Part shown: piece after piece, positions 45,666 through 54,941 of the stretch
Position numbering within the stretch: the first letter of the stretch is position 1
Layout of the letters: each line of letters starts with the position of its first letter
Assembly: GCF_000341225.1 (NCBI RefSeq)
Contig: NZ_ANAC01000027.1
Span: 1 to 64,000 of the forward strand
Source: Nocardiopsis alba DSM 43377
Lineage (GTDB): Bacteria > Actinomycetota > Actinomycetes > Streptosporangiales > Streptosporangiaceae
Direction: 5' to 3'
Length of the DNA stretch: 64,000 nt
Program-made: the position numbers and the translations under genes
Notes under the pieces: model-generated
What the model was told of the DNA's origin: nothing
Databases searched by the model: none
What the model saw: the letters and a program-made list of their open reading frames with translations, nothing else

Positions 45666-47321
45666 TTGCAGCCGAACGAACCGAGTAACGGCCGGGAGAC
45701 CGACGCGGAGGCCCAGAGCCCCGCGGGCCCCGAGGAGCACCCTGCCCAGGACTCCGCTCTCACCGGTGGTCAGGGACAGGACGTCCCCGTGAACGACGTC
45801 GCCCCGGAGGAGCCCGCGAACCCGGAGCCCGCTCTGAACGGCGACCCCCGCCCCTTCCAGAACACCGCCCAGGCCCCTCCGAGCGGCCCCCAGGGCACCC
45901 CCCGCTTCTCCCCTCCCGAGGGAACCGGCCCCGGCTGGGCCACCGGCCCCGAGAGCACCGGCCACCCCTCCTACGTCTTCCCCGGGGCGGGCCACCAGGC
46001 CGCCCCCGGGCCGAACGCCCCCGGCACGGGCGTTCCCGGACAGAACACCTCCGGTCCGGGCGTCCCCCCGGGGAGCACCCCGGGTCAGGGCCCCGCGACC
46101 GGCCCCTTCGGTCCCGGCCCCTCCGGCCCTCAGCACACCGCGGCCTTCGCCGTCGGGCGGCCCGGCGGTCCCGGCCCCTACGGCGGCCCGTTCGGGCAGC
46201 CGCCCTTCGGCCCTCCTCAGGAGGCTCCCAAGAAGCGCGGCGGTGGCCGGATCGTCGGGATCGCCGCGGCGACCGCCCTGGTCACCAGTCTCATCGTGGG
46301 GCCCGCCGCCGCCCTCGGCACCGCCTACCTGCTGCCGGGCGCCGAGCCGATCAGCTCGCTCACCGGTGAGCAGGGCAGCACCGCCACCGAGGGGGCCGTC
46401 GGCGAGGTCGCCGACCAGGTCCTGCCCAGCGTGGTCTCCATCCAGACCAGTCAGGGCGGCGGCAGCGGCGTGATCCTGTCCTCGGACGGTCAGATCCTCA
46501 CCAACGCGCACGTGGTCGACTCGGCCACCGACGGCCGTCTCCAGGTTCGCTTCAACGACGGCAGCGCGGCCGACGCCGAGATCCTCGGTTCGGACCCGGT
46601 ATCCGACATCGCGGTGATCCAGGCCCAAGGGCGCGACGATCTCACCCCGGCCACGCTGGGCGACTCCGACCAGGTCGGGGTCGGCGGCGACGTGGTGGCG
46701 ATCGGTTCGCCGCTGGGCCTGTCCGGCACGGTGACCACCGGTGTGGTCAGCGCGCTCAACCGCCCGGTGAACACCGGTGCCACCGAGAGCGGGGGCGCGC
46801 GGACCTCCACCGTGATCAACGCGATCCAGACCGACGCCGCGATCAACCCGGGCAACTCGGGCGGTCCTCTGGTGAACATGGCCGGTGAGGTGATCGGGAT
46901 CAACACCGCGATCGCCGGTCTGTCCCAGGAGAGCGGCTCCGTGGGGCTGGGCTTCGCCATCCCGATCAACCAGGTCCGGCCGATCGCCGAGCAGTTGGTC
47001 GCCGAGGGCAGCGCGAGCTACCCGGCCATCCAGGCGACCATCGCCCCGGCCCGGAGCGGGGGCGCGCAGATCATGGAGGTCACCGACGGCGGTGCCGCCG
47101 CCGAGGCCGGCCTGAAGGAGGGCGACGTCGTGGTCTCCCTCGAAGGCGAGGCGGTGAACTCCCCCGACCAGCTGATCGCCCAGATCCGTGCCCACCAGCC
47201 CGGTGACGAGGTGACCCTCGGTGTGGTCTCCGAGGACGGAGGCTCTCCGAAGGACGTCCAGGTGACCCTGGGCGAGCAGAGCGCCGGGGCCGCCGCTCAG
47301 GAGGAGCCCGAGGAGGACTGA
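45666..47321 (+). CDS. HtrA/DegP-family serine protease with PDZ domain
   Basis: Membrane-anchored envelope protease of about 551 residues. A long Pro/Gly-rich cytosolic N-terminus (about 190 residues) precedes one transmembrane helix (IVGIAAATALVTSLIVG). The trypsin-like domain has the His in TNAHVV, Asp in SDIAVIQ and Ser in NPGNSGGPL. A C-terminal PDZ domain (AAEAGLKEGDVVVSLEG) follows. It degrades or senses misfolded exported proteins. TTG 45666 is preferred because GGAGG (45656-45660) sits 5 bases upstream. An ATG at 45621 gives 15 more residues but has no ribosome site. Confidence 0.94.
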   Translation: MQPNEPSNGRETDAEAQSPAGPEEHPAQDSALTGGQGQDVPVNDVAPEEPANPEPALNGDPRPFQNTAQAPPSGPQGTPRFSPPEGTGPGWATGPESTGHPSYVFPGAGHQAAPGPNAPGTGVPGQNTSGPGVPPGSTPGQGPATGPFGPGPSGPQHTAAFAVGRPGGPGPYGGPFGQPPFGPPQEAPKKRGGGRIVGIAAATALVTSLIVGPAAALGTAYLLPGAEPISSLTGEQGSTATEGAVGEVADQVLPSVVSIQTSQGGGSGVILSSDGQILTNAHVVDSATDGRLQVRFNDGSAADAEILGSDPVSDIAVIQAQGRDDLTPATLGDSDQVGVGGDVVAIGSPLGLSGTVTTGVVSALNRPVNTGATESGGARTSTVINAIQTDAAINPGNSGGPLVNMAGEVIGINTAIAGLSQESGSVGLGFAIPINQVRPIAEQLVAEGSASYPAIQATIAPARSGGAQIMEVTDGGAAAEAGLKEGDVVVSLEGEAVNSPDQLIAQIRAHQPGDEVTLGVVSEDGGSPKDVQVTLGEQSAGAAAQEEPEED

Positions 47322-47325
47322 CCTC

Positions 47326-47620
47326 CCCCGGCAGGGGGGTGTGTGACCGGTCCGCGGTCTCCTGCATCAACCACGGGGGGGTGCCCGTTCGGGCGCCGGG
47401 AGTGTTCTGCAAGACGAGTCGAGCCGCCCGCGAGGTACGAGCGTAGGCGTGGACGAGGATGAAGAACGCTCCCTCCCTTGGCGCCCGAACACGCGCCGAA
47501 GCGAAGCGGAGGCGCAAAGCGAACACTCTCGGGCCCCAGCCCCGGCAGGGTGTAACGGCCACCCGCCCCCTACCTCAACCCCAGGGGCGAAGCGAAGCGG
47601 AGGCGCAAAGCGAACACAGA
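47326..47620. repeat. Composite intergenic repeat, locus B
   Basis: Begins right after the htrA stop with an R-tail-like GGCAGGGGGGTGTGTGACCGG. Then follow S (about 47354), the 104-base inverted-repeat segment (47387-47490), a diverged R (47495-47555), S (about 47564) and a truncated R (47587-47620). The order S-IR-R-S-R equals locus A. The R units here read CGAAGCGAAGCGGAGGCGCAAAGCGAACAC, written in part, and differ from A by several substitutions. No gene is seen in the 590 bases to the next start. Confidence 0.82.
47387..47490. repeat. 104-bp inverted-repeat segment, copy B
   Basis: Same 11-base arms as copy A (GTTCGGGCGCC at 47387, GGCGCCCGAAC at 47480) and exactly the same overall length, with a largely different interior. 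Confidence 0.85.
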
Positions 47621-47674
47621 CCCGGACTCCGGGGGCGGGTGACGGGGGCGTCGCTCCGCCGGGGTCCGGCGAGG

Positions 47675-47704
47675 GGGCGGTCCGCCGTACGGCGGGCCGC
47701 CCCT
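47675..47704 (+). terminator. Terminator hairpin downstream of htrA and repeat B
   Basis: GGGGCGG and CCGCCGTA-type inner arms fold with the complement ending CCGCCCC (47675-47704), with one T-G mismatch. TTCG follows. Confidence 0.6.
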
Positions 47705-47912
47705 TCGCGTATGCGTGTGGGGAGACACGACGCCACAGGGAAGACATAAGACGATACGGAGAGTATTGTTCCCTGCGCCGTGTGCTACCTCTCCGGTCGC
47801 CCAGGTGTCACCGGAAGGTCGGCGACGGTCCATACGGGTGTCCCACACTGGGGGCTCATCCTCATCGGACCGGAGCACGGGCCAGCCGCTCGACGCCCCA
47901 GGAGAAACCGGT

Positions 47913-49184
47913 ATGTCGACGTCCTTCGCGCAGCAGTCCCCCACCGGCCCGGCACGGATCCGGGCGGAGCGGGGAAGGCACGGCACGAAAGTCCTCATCG
48001 GGACCGACACCTATCCGCCTGATGTGAACGGCGCCGCGTATTTCACCGCCAGGCTCGCCCGGGGGCTGGTCGAGCGCGGGGCCGAGGTGCACCTGTTGTG
48101 CCCGTCGCCGTCCGGTGTTCCACACGTGGTGGTGCGGGACGGCGTGATCGAGCACCGTCTCAGGTCCATGCCCTCCCTGGCCCATGAGAGTGTGCGGCTG
48201 GCGTTGCCGCCGGGGGTGAGGGGCCATCTGGATCGGCTGTTGGAGCGGTTGCGTCCGGACGCGGTGCACATCCAGAACCACTTCCTGATCGGTCGGATGC
48301 TCGCGCGGGCCGCGCACGACCACGACGTTCCGGTGATCGCCACCAACCACTTCATGCCGGAGAACCTCTTCGACCATCTGCGGGTCCCTCGTCCGTTGCG
48401 CCCGTATACGGCGCGGCTGGCCTGGTGGGATCTGGGTCGGGTGCTGTCGAGGGTCGAGCACGTGACCACGCCGACCCCGGCCGCGGCCCGTCTCCTGTTG
48501 GATCAGGGGTTCGCGCGGCCGGTCGAACCGGTCTCCTGCGGGATCGATCTGGACCGTTTCCATCCGCTTCCCGCACGATCGACGGTCTCCGAGCGCCGTC
48601 GGCTGCGGGGCCGCTTCGGGCTGGCCGACCGTACGACGATGCTGTTCGTGGGCCGGCTCGACGAGGAGAAGAACGCCGACGAGCTGATCCGTTCCCTGGC
48701 CCACGCGCCCCACGTCCAGTTGGCGTTGGCCGGGCAGGGGTCTCATCGGGGCAGGTTGGAGGAGCTCGCCGAGGCCGAACGCGTGGCGGACCGGGTCGTG
48801 TTCCTCGGGTTCGTGGCGCACGAGGATCTGCCGGACGTGTATCGCTGCGCCGACGTGTTCACCATCGCGGGCACCGCCGAGCTACAGAGCATCGCCACTT
48901 TGGAGGCCATGGCCAGTGGCCTTCCGATCGTGGCCGTGGACGCCATGGCCCTGCCCCATCTGGTGGAGGAGGGCCGGAACGGGTACCTGTACCCGCCGGG
49001 TTCGCCGATCGAGCTCGCCGCACGGGTGGACGCGGTGGTCTCGGACGAGGCCGTGCGCGCCCGGTTGGGGGAGCACAGCCGATCGATGGCCGAGCGGCAC
49101 CGCCTGGAGGACTCCCTGGAGCGTTTCGAGGCCATCTATCGGCGGGCGGGCGCCATCGTCCCCGCGCAGAGGGGTACGACGTAG
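47913..49184 (+). CDS. GT4-type glycosyltransferase (mannosyltransferase-like)
   Basis: GT-B glycosyltransferase of 423 residues. The N-terminal GTDTYPPDVNGAAYFTARLARGL is the hallmark of the subgroup that includes phosphatidylinositol and alpha-mannosyltransferases. HIQNHFLIGRMLAR follows. The donor half shows VSCGIDLDRFHPL, FVGRLDEEKNADELI and E-x7-E in TAELQSIATLEAMASGLPIVA. It may decorate membrane lipids or lipoglycans (inference). ATG 47913, with AGGAG 9 bases ahead, is preferred. The open frame continues 66 codons upstream through non-homologous sequence. Confidence 0.9.
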   Translation: MSTSFAQQSPTGPARIRAERGRHGTKVLIGTDTYPPDVNGAAYFTARLARGLVERGAEVHLLCPSPSGVPHVVVRDGVIEHRLRSMPSLAHESVRLALPPGVRGHLDRLLERLRPDAVHIQNHFLIGRMLARAAHDHDVPVIATNHFMPENLFDHLRVPRPLRPYTARLAWWDLGRVLSRVEHVTTPTPAAARLLLDQGFARPVEPVSCGIDLDRFHPLPARSTVSERRRLRGRFGLADRTTMLFVGRLDEEKNADELIRSLAHAPHVQLALAGQGSHRGRLEELAEAERVADRVVFLGFVAHEDLPDVYRCADVFTIAGTAELQSIATLEAMASGLPIVAVDAMALPHLVEEGRNGYLYPPGSPIELAARVDAVVSDEAVRARLGEHSRSMAERHRLEDSLERFEAIYRRAGAIVPAQRGTT

Positions 49185-49206
49185 CCGCCCGCCGCCCGGT
49201 GGCCTC

Positions 49207-50706
49207 CTAGCCCTGTTCGGTCGGCCCCTCGTCCTGGGGCGGCCGGTACAGGGGCAGTTGGAAGCCGATCACGGTACCGCCGCCCTCGCGGTTGCGCGCG
49301 AAGACCCGCCCTCCGTGATCGTGGGCGATCTCCCGGACCATGGAGAGCCCCAGACCCGAACCGGGCAGGCCTCGGGCGACGGTCGCCCGGAAGAAGCGTT
49401 CGAAGAGGTGGTCGATCTCGGCGGGGTCCACTCCGGGCCCCCTGTCGAGCACCTCGACCACGCCCTGACGTACCCGGATCTCGATCGGCGCGGCCCCGGC
49501 CTCGTCGAACTTGGCCGAGTTCTCCAGCGGGTTGGCGATGGCCCGTTCCAACGCCCCGGGGCGTCCCCACACGACGCTGTCGTCGGCGTCGACCAGGATC
49601 TCGCGGCCGGTGCGTCGTCGAGTACGGGTGGCGACCCGAGTGGCGACGTCGGCGAGCGCGACGGGGCTGCGCGCCTCGTCCTCATGGTTGCCGGTGGCCA
49701 GCCCGACCAGTTCGTTGACCAGGTCGGTGAGTTCCCGGGTCTCTCCCTGGAGGTCGTCGATGAGTCTCTGGCGACCGTCGGGCGAGAGTCGGTCCACCCG
49801 GCCCAGGACCTGGACGTTGGTCCGCAGGCTGGTGAGCGGTGTGCGCAGTTCGTGGGCCGCGTCCTGGACGAGGCGACGCTGTTCGTCCTTGGACCGGGCC
49901 AGTCGGGCGAGCATGGCGTTGAAGGCGCTGGTGAGCCTGCCGACCTCGTCGTGGCCGGGTTCCTCGGGGGTGCCGTTCCCTCCGTTCCCCCCGTTCCGTT
50001 CGGTGGTGACCGGGTCCAGACGGCCGGTGGAGCTCACGTACTCGGCGGCGTCGGTGAGACGCACCAGGCGGCCGGTGATGCGGTGGCCGACCAGCCAACC
50101 GACGGAGGCGGCGCACAGGGCGACGAACAGCCCCACCCACAGGATCTGGGTGGCCAGTCTGCCGATCATCTGCTCGACCGGCGAGAGGCGTTGCAGGAGT
50201 TGGATGGCGCCCCGGCCGTCCCCCAGGGAGACGGTGCCCACCCGGTACTCCTGGTCGTGGACCTGCTGTTCCCGGGTCCGCACCACCCCGGGCTCGTCGG
50301 TGCGGGCGACCTCCAGGTCCTCCGTGGTGGGGTGGAAGGAGGACAGTTCGTGCCGGTTGGCGAGCAGGCGCGCCCAGCTGCCGTCCGGGCCGAGCACCTG
50401 GGCGTCCAGGCTGCCGGGGGCCAGGAAGGCGAACCGGTTCTCCTGCACGTCCTGGCTGTCCTGGGCCGAGATGACGAGCTGGCGCGACAGGTTCCGCACG
50501 GCGGAGTCGAACTCGTTCTCGGCGTCGGCCCGGATGAGCGCGGCGGCCGTGCTGTAGGCGAGCGTCCCGACCAGGGCGATGGTGACGACCGCGACCGCCG
50601 CGAACAGGACGGCGAAGCGGGTGCCCAGCCGCCAGTCGCCCGGGGCGAACAGGACACGTCGGCCGTGGTCTCCGGAGGTCTCGCGCGGGGCGGCCACCCG
50701 GCTCAC
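49207..50706 (-). CDS. Membrane sensor histidine kinase (MprB/TcrY-like)
   Basis: Classical kinase of 499 residues. The first helix is at about 27-48, followed by a roughly 120-residue extracytoplasmic sensor (NEFDSAVRNLSRQLVIS), a second helix at about 170-190, and a HAMP domain. The dimerisation domain carries the phospho-acceptor in VQDAAHELRTPLTSLR. ATPase motifs are NPLENSAKF, DRGPGVDP and GSGLGLSMVREI. The GTG start overlaps the regulator stop as GTGA, so it is translated right after the regulator. Pairing with an OmpR-type regulator resembles MprAB and related envelope-stress systems. Convergent gene: glycosyltransferase at 47913. Confidence 0.92.
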   Translation of the reverse strand: MSRVAAPRETSGDHGRRVLFAPGDWRLGTRFAVLFAAVAVVTIALVGTLAYSTAAALIRADAENEFDSAVRNLSRQLVISAQDSQDVQENRFAFLAPGSLDAQVLGPDGSWARLLANRHELSSFHPTTEDLEVARTDEPGVVRTREQQVHDQEYRVGTVSLGDGRGAIQLLQRLSPVEQMIGRLATQILWVGLFVALCAASVGWLVGHRITGRLVRLTDAAEYVSSTGRLDPVTTERNGGNGGNGTPEEPGHDEVGRLTSAFNAMLARLARSKDEQRRLVQDAAHELRTPLTSLRTNVQVLGRVDRLSPDGRQRLIDDLQGETRELTDLVNELVGLATGNHEDEARSPVALADVATRVATRTRRRTGREILVDADDSVVWGRPGALERAIANPLENSAKFDEAGAAPIEIRVRQGVVEVLDRGPGVDPAEIDHLFERFFRATVARGLPGSGLGLSMVREIAHDHGGRVFARNREGGGTVIGFQLPLYRPPQDEGPTEQG

Positions 50707-51398
50707 CCCTGGCGGAGCGTGTACCCGACGCCCCGCACCGTCTGGATCAGGGGGGGACCACCGTCCTCCAGCTTGCGCCTCAGGTAGCTGATGTAGACCG
50801 CCAGGTTCTTGGACTCGGGGCCGAAGTCGTAGCCCCAGATCCGGTCGTAGATGGTGGCGTGGTCCAGGACGATCCCGGCGTTGCGCATGAGCAGTTCGAG
50901 CAGGTCGAACTCGGTCTTGGACAGCTCCACCTCGCGTTCGCCACGCCAGACGCGGCGCGCCCGAGCGTCCAGCCGCAGTTCGCCCACCCGCAGCGGCGCC
51001 TCTCCGTCGAGGTCCTCGGTGATGGGGGCGGCCCGACGCAGCAGGGCCCTCAGGCGGGCGAGGAGCTCGTCGAGTTCGAAGGGTTTGGCCAGGTAGTCGT
51101 CGGCACCGGCGTCCAGCCCCGCCACCCGGTCGGGGGTCTCCACCCGGGCCGTCAACATCAGGATGGGGGTGCGATCGTGCTCGGCGCGCAGGACCCTGGC
51201 CACGCCGAGGCCGTCGACCCCGGGCATCATGACGTCCAGGACGAGGAGGTCCACGGGTTCGGCGTGGACGGCGGCCAGGGCCTGGACACCGTCCGCGACC
51301 GTGCGCACCGTGTACCCCTCCAGTTGGAGAGCGCGTTCCAGGGACTCCCTGATGGCCCGATCGTCGTCGGCGATCAGAACGGTGGCGGTGCTTTCCAT
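50703..51398 (-). CDS. OmpR/PhoB-type response regulator (MprA-like)
   Basis: Regulator of 231 residues. The receiver has VLIADDDRAIRESL, Asp55 in LLVLDVMMPGVDG and lysine in YLAKPFELDEL. The winged-helix domain (about 130-230) has ELSKTEFDLLELLMRN and the recognition segment KNLAVYISYLRRKLEDGG. Either ATG 51398 or 51407 fits. Immediately upstream, CTCT-type 7-base direct repeats (around 51419-51440, minus strand CTCTTAC and CTCTCAC) could be autoregulatory OmpR-family sites. First gene of the pair with the membrane kinase. Confidence 0.92.
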   Translation of the reverse strand: MESTATVLIADDDRAIRESLERALQLEGYTVRTVADGVQALAAVHAEPVDLLVLDVMMPGVDGLGVARVLRAEHDRTPILMLTARVETPDRVAGLDAGADDYLAKPFELDELLARLRALLRRAAPITEDLDGEAPLRVGELRLDARARRVWRGEREVELSKTEFDLLELLMRNAGIVLDHATIYDRIWGYDFGPESKNLAVYISYLRRKLEDGGPPLIQTVRGVGYTLRQG

Positions 51399-51475
51399 GG
51401 CCCCCATGCTCTCCCACCTTGGTGAGAGAGCGGTAAGAGCGGCTTGGGAACGGCGTGTGCCCCGTGAGGTCAGAC

Positions 51476-52423
51476 TCACGTACCGGGGTCGAAGGTACGG
51501 GTGCGGCGGAGCCCGGCGGCCCGCCCCTTCCCGGCGATCACCAGAGCCATCTTCCGAGAGGCCTCGTCGAGCATCTCCTCCCCCAGCATGACGGCGCCCC
51601 GACGGTCCACGGTGGTGGCGTGCGCGTAGGCGTCGAGGATGAGTTCGGCGTGGTCGTAGTCCTCCTGGGAGGGCGCGAAGATCTCACCGGCCGCCTCGAC
51701 CTGGAGCGGGTGCAGGACCCACTTGCCGTCGAAGCCGAGCGCGGCGGTGCGACCGGCGGCCCTCCGGAAGGCGTCGACGTCGCGGATCTGGAGGTAGGGG
51801 CCGTCGATGGCCTGGAGTCCGTGGGCTCGGGCGGCCACGAGGATGCGCATGAGGACGTGGTGGTAGGCGTCGCCGGTGTCGTAGCCGGGCGGCTGTTCGC
51901 CCACGACCAGGCTCTTCATGTTGATCGAGGCCATGAAGTCGGCGGGCCCGTAGACGAGGGTCTCCATACGCGGGGAGGCGGCGGCGATCTCCTCGACCGC
52001 GGTGAGGCCTCGGGCGTCCTCGATCTGCGCCTCGATGCCGATCCGGCCGACGGGCAGGTCGACGGCGCGCTCGATCTGGGTGAGCAGGGTATCGAGCCAG
52101 TGCACGTCGCGGGCGGCGGTCACCTTGGGCAGGATCAGGGTGTCCAGGTGGGCTCCGGCGTTCTCGACCACGGTGATGACATCGCGGTAGGCCCACTCGG
52201 TGGTGATGTCGTTGACCCGCACGGAACGGACCTTGCCGTCCCATCCCCCGTCCTCGAGCGCTCTGACGACGCCGGCGCGGGCGGCCTCCTTCTCCGATGG
52301 GGCGACCGCGTCCTCCAGGTCCAGGAAGAAGGCGTCGACGTCCAATCCCCGGGCCTTCTCGACGAACCGGGGGTTGGATCCCGGTACGGCGAGCACCGAC
52401 CGCCTCGACCTCGGTTCCGTCAT
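51476..52423 (-). CDS. CitE-like CoA-ester lyase (HpcH/HpaI aldolase family)
   Basis: Cytosolic TIM-barrel enzyme of 315 residues. The N-terminus RRSVLAVPGSNPRFVEKA and FFLDLEDAVAPSEKEAAR supply the substrate- and Mg-binding residues. GIEAQIEDARGL contributes the second acidic metal ligand, and GKWVLHPLQVEAA is the C-terminal signature. The overall pattern is that of L-malyl-CoA/beta-methylmalyl-CoA lyases and malyl-CoA thioesterases rather than the citrate lyase beta subunit, since no citD or citF is nearby. Exact substrate undetermined. Divergent from the molybdopterin reductase gene, and distinct from the two-component genes below. Confidence 0.9.
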   Translation of the reverse strand: MTEPRSRRSVLAVPGSNPRFVEKARGLDVDAFFLDLEDAVAPSEKEAARAGVVRALEDGGWDGKVRSVRVNDITTEWAYRDVITVVENAGAHLDTLILPKVTAARDVHWLDTLLTQIERAVDLPVGRIGIEAQIEDARGLTAVEEIAAASPRMETLVYGPADFMASINMKSLVVGEQPPGYDTGDAYHHVLMRILVAARAHGLQAIDGPYLQIRDVDAFRRAAGRTAALGFDGKWVLHPLQVEAAGEIFAPSQEDYDHAELILDAYAHATTVDRRGAVMLGEEMLDEASRKMALVIAGKGRAAGLRRTRTFDPGT

Positions 52424-52562
52424 GGTGTGTCCCCGCTCCGTCCACTGTGCGCGATCTCCGGTCCCGGATCGGGCCCGCGCCGATCATCATCGCACCGTGC
52501 GGTGCGTAGAGTGTGCCCCGGGCCCGGGGCACGCGGGACCGAGGACCATACGGGGAGTGCAC

Positions 52563-54941
52563 ATGTCCGCGACGTTCCACCCGACCAGCACCCATTGGGG
52601 CGCCTTCCAGGTGGAGGTCGAGGGCGACCGTGTGGTGGGGGTCCGTCCGAACCCGGAGGACACGGCGCCGTCCCCCGTGATGGCCAACACCCCCGCGGCC
52701 CAGCACCACCGCACCCGTGTGGCCCGGCCGGCCGTGCGTCGTCGCTGGTTGGAGCACGGTCCCGGGCCGGATCCGCGTCGCGGCGACCCCGACGACGTGT
52801 ACGTGGAGGTGGAGTGGTCCACCGCCCTGGACCTGCTCGCCGCCGAGCTGGACCGTGTGCGCACCTCCCACGGCAACGAGGCGATCTACGGCGGCTCCTA
52901 CGGCTGGGGCAGCGCAGGTCGGATCCATCACGCCCAGAGCCAGCTCCACCGGTTCCTCAACAGCATCGGCGGGTACACGCGTTCGCGCACCACCTACAGC
53001 CATGGCGCGCTGGAGGTGCTGTTCCCGAGACTGATCGGAACCCGGGGCGCCAATCACCTGCTGCACCGGGCCCCTTCCTGGGAACGGATCGGGGAGCACA
53101 CCGAACTGCTGGTGAGCTTCGGCGGTCTGCGCCTGTCCAACACGTGGATCGCCTCCGGGGGGCGGGCCGTCCAGACGGCGGGCCCGGCCATGCGCGCCGC
53201 CGCCGAGGCCGGTGTGGAGTTCGTGTCCGTCTCTCCGCTGAGCGACGACACCCCCGAGGACCTGAAGTGCTCCTGGATCCGGACACGTCCCGGGACCGAC
53301 ACCGCCGTGCTGTTGGCGCTGATCCACGTGTTGTTCGACGAGGGGCTGGCCGACATCGGGTTCCTCGACCGGTACACGGTGGGCGCCGACCGGTTGCGCG
53401 CCTACGTGATGGGGGAACGGGACGAGCGAGGCGCCCCTGGCGGGGTGGAACGTTCTCCCGAATGGGCGGAGTCGGTGAGCGGGGCCCCCGCGGCCGAGCT
53501 GCGCTCCCTGGCCCGGCGGATGGCGGAGCGGCGCACCCTCGTGAACGTGGGCTGGTCGCTTCAGCGGGCCCGCTACGGCGAGCAGCCTCTGTGGGCGGGG
53601 TTGGCCCTGGCCTGCTGTCTGGGACAGGTGGGCCTGCCCGGAGGCGGTTTCGCCTCCGGCTACGGTTCCATGGGCAACTACGGCGGTGGCGCCACCCCGG
53701 TGGGGCTGCCGCGCATGCCTCAGGGGGACAACCCGGTCGACTCGTTCATTCCGGTCGCCAAGATCTCCGACATGTTGCTGGGCCCGGGCCTGTCCTACGA
53801 CTACGACGGGGAGCGCCGCCGTTTCCCCGACATCCGCCTGGTGTACTGGGCGGGCGGAAACCCCTTCCATCACCACCAGGACCTGGCCCGGTTGACCAGG
53901 GCGTTCGGCCGTCCGGAGACGGTGGTGGTGCACGAGACGCATTGGACCGCCACGGCCAGGCACGCCGACATCGTGATCCCCGCGACCACGGCGCTGGAAC
54001 GCGATGACATGGCCGCGAGCCAGGGAGACCTGACCCTGCGGGCGATGCCCCGCGCGGTATCGCCGCACGGGCGGGCCCGTGACGAGTACGACACCTACGC
54101 CGACCTGGCCGAGCGGCTCGGGGTCCGGGGCCGGTTCACCGAGGGGCGGACCTCCGGCGAGTGGCTGCGTCTGGCCTATGAACGGTGGCGTTCGATGTTG
54201 GCCCGCCGTGACCTCCACGTCCCCGACTTCGATGGGTTCTGGGCGCGCGGGCGGATCGAGATCCCCGGCCGGGTCGAGGACGAGGCCCTTCTGGGCGACT
54301 TCCGCGCCGACCCGGAAGGGCGACCGCTGCGCACTCCCAGCGGCCGGATCGAGCTCTATTCGGAGACGATCGCCTCGTTCGGCTACGAGGACTGCCCGGG
54401 ACACCCGGTGTGGCTCCCCGGGCCCGCGGTGACCGGCCACGATGAGGGTGACGAGGCCGCGGCGGAGGAACTCCCCCTGGTACTGATCGCCAACCAACCG
54501 AAGGAACGCTTCCACGGCCAGCAGGACATGGGCGCCCACAGCGTCGCCCACAAGGTCGCGGGACGCGCGCCGTTGCGCATGTGCCCCGAGGACGCCGAGG
54601 AGGCGGGTGTGTCCGACGGGGATGTCGCGCGGGTGTGCGGGCCGAGCGGTTCCTGTCTGGCCGGTGTGGTGGTCGACGACGCCCTGCGACCGGGGATCGT
54701 CCAGCTCTCCACGGGTTCCTGGTACGACCCGTCCGGGACCGACGTGACCTGTGCGCACGGCAACCCCAACGTCTTGACCGTGGACGAGGGCACCTCCTCG
54801 CTCGGTCAGGGGTGCACGGGCCAGCTGGTGCGGGTGCGGGTGGAGCCGTACGAGGGCACCCCTCCCGAGGTGCGGGTCTTCCGTCCCCCGCTGGGGATCG
54901 CCGAGGCTCCCGCCCCGGAGCGGGAGGGGCTCAACGGGTGA
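52563..54941 (+). CDS. Molybdopterin-dependent reductase, BisC/DMSO-reductase type
   Basis: About 792-residue oxidoreductase binding bis-molybdopterin guanine dinucleotide. The region GGSYGWGSAGRIHHAQSQ holds the serine that coordinates molybdenum in the DMSO/TMAO/biotin-sulfoxide reductase branch. No N-terminal cysteine cluster for an iron-sulfur centre and no Tat signal are present, so it is probably cytosolic like biotin sulfoxide reductase (BisC). Later motifs (VYWAGGNPFHHHQDL, VVHETHWTATARHADIVIPAT, FHGQQDMGAHS) fit the cofactor domains. The substrate could be a sulfoxide or N-oxide. ATG 52563 with GGGGAG ahead is chosen over a long open frame reaching 52200. Its 3' end overlaps the convergent gene by 11 bases. 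Confidence 0.9.
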   Translation: MSATFHPTSTHWGAFQVEVEGDRVVGVRPNPEDTAPSPVMANTPAAQHHRTRVARPAVRRRWLEHGPGPDPRRGDPDDVYVEVEWSTALDLLAAELDRVRTSHGNEAIYGGSYGWGSAGRIHHAQSQLHRFLNSIGGYTRSRTTYSHGALEVLFPRLIGTRGANHLLHRAPSWERIGEHTELLVSFGGLRLSNTWIASGGRAVQTAGPAMRAAAEAGVEFVSVSPLSDDTPEDLKCSWIRTRPGTDTAVLLALIHVLFDEGLADIGFLDRYTVGADRLRAYVMGERDERGAPGGVERSPEWAESVSGAPAAELRSLARRMAERRTLVNVGWSLQRARYGEQPLWAGLALACCLGQVGLPGGGFASGYGSMGNYGGGATPVGLPRMPQGDNPVDSFIPVAKISDMLLGPGLSYDYDGERRRFPDIRLVYWAGGNPFHHHQDLARLTRAFGRPETVVVHETHWTATARHADIVIPATTALERDDMAASQGDLTLRAMPRAVSPHGRARDEYDTYADLAERLGVRGRFTEGRTSGEWLRLAYERWRSMLARRDLHVPDFDGFWARGRIEIPGRVEDEALLGDFRADPEGRPLRTPSGRIELYSETIASFGYEDCPGHPVWLPGPAVTGHDEGDEAAAEELPLVLIANQPKERFHGQQDMGAHSVAHKVAGRAPLRMCPEDAEEAGVSDGDVARVCGPSGSCLAGVVVDDALRPGIVQLSTGSWYDPSGTDVTCAHGNPNVLTVDEGTSSLGQGCTGQLVRVRVEPYEGTPPEVRVFRPPLGIAEAPAPEREGLNG

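Noticed and set aside
49207..51417. Single 736-codon kinase/regulator protein
   Set aside because: The frame is open through the regulator, but the regulator is encoded in another frame with its own start and stop. The kinase begins at the GTGA overlap at 50706.
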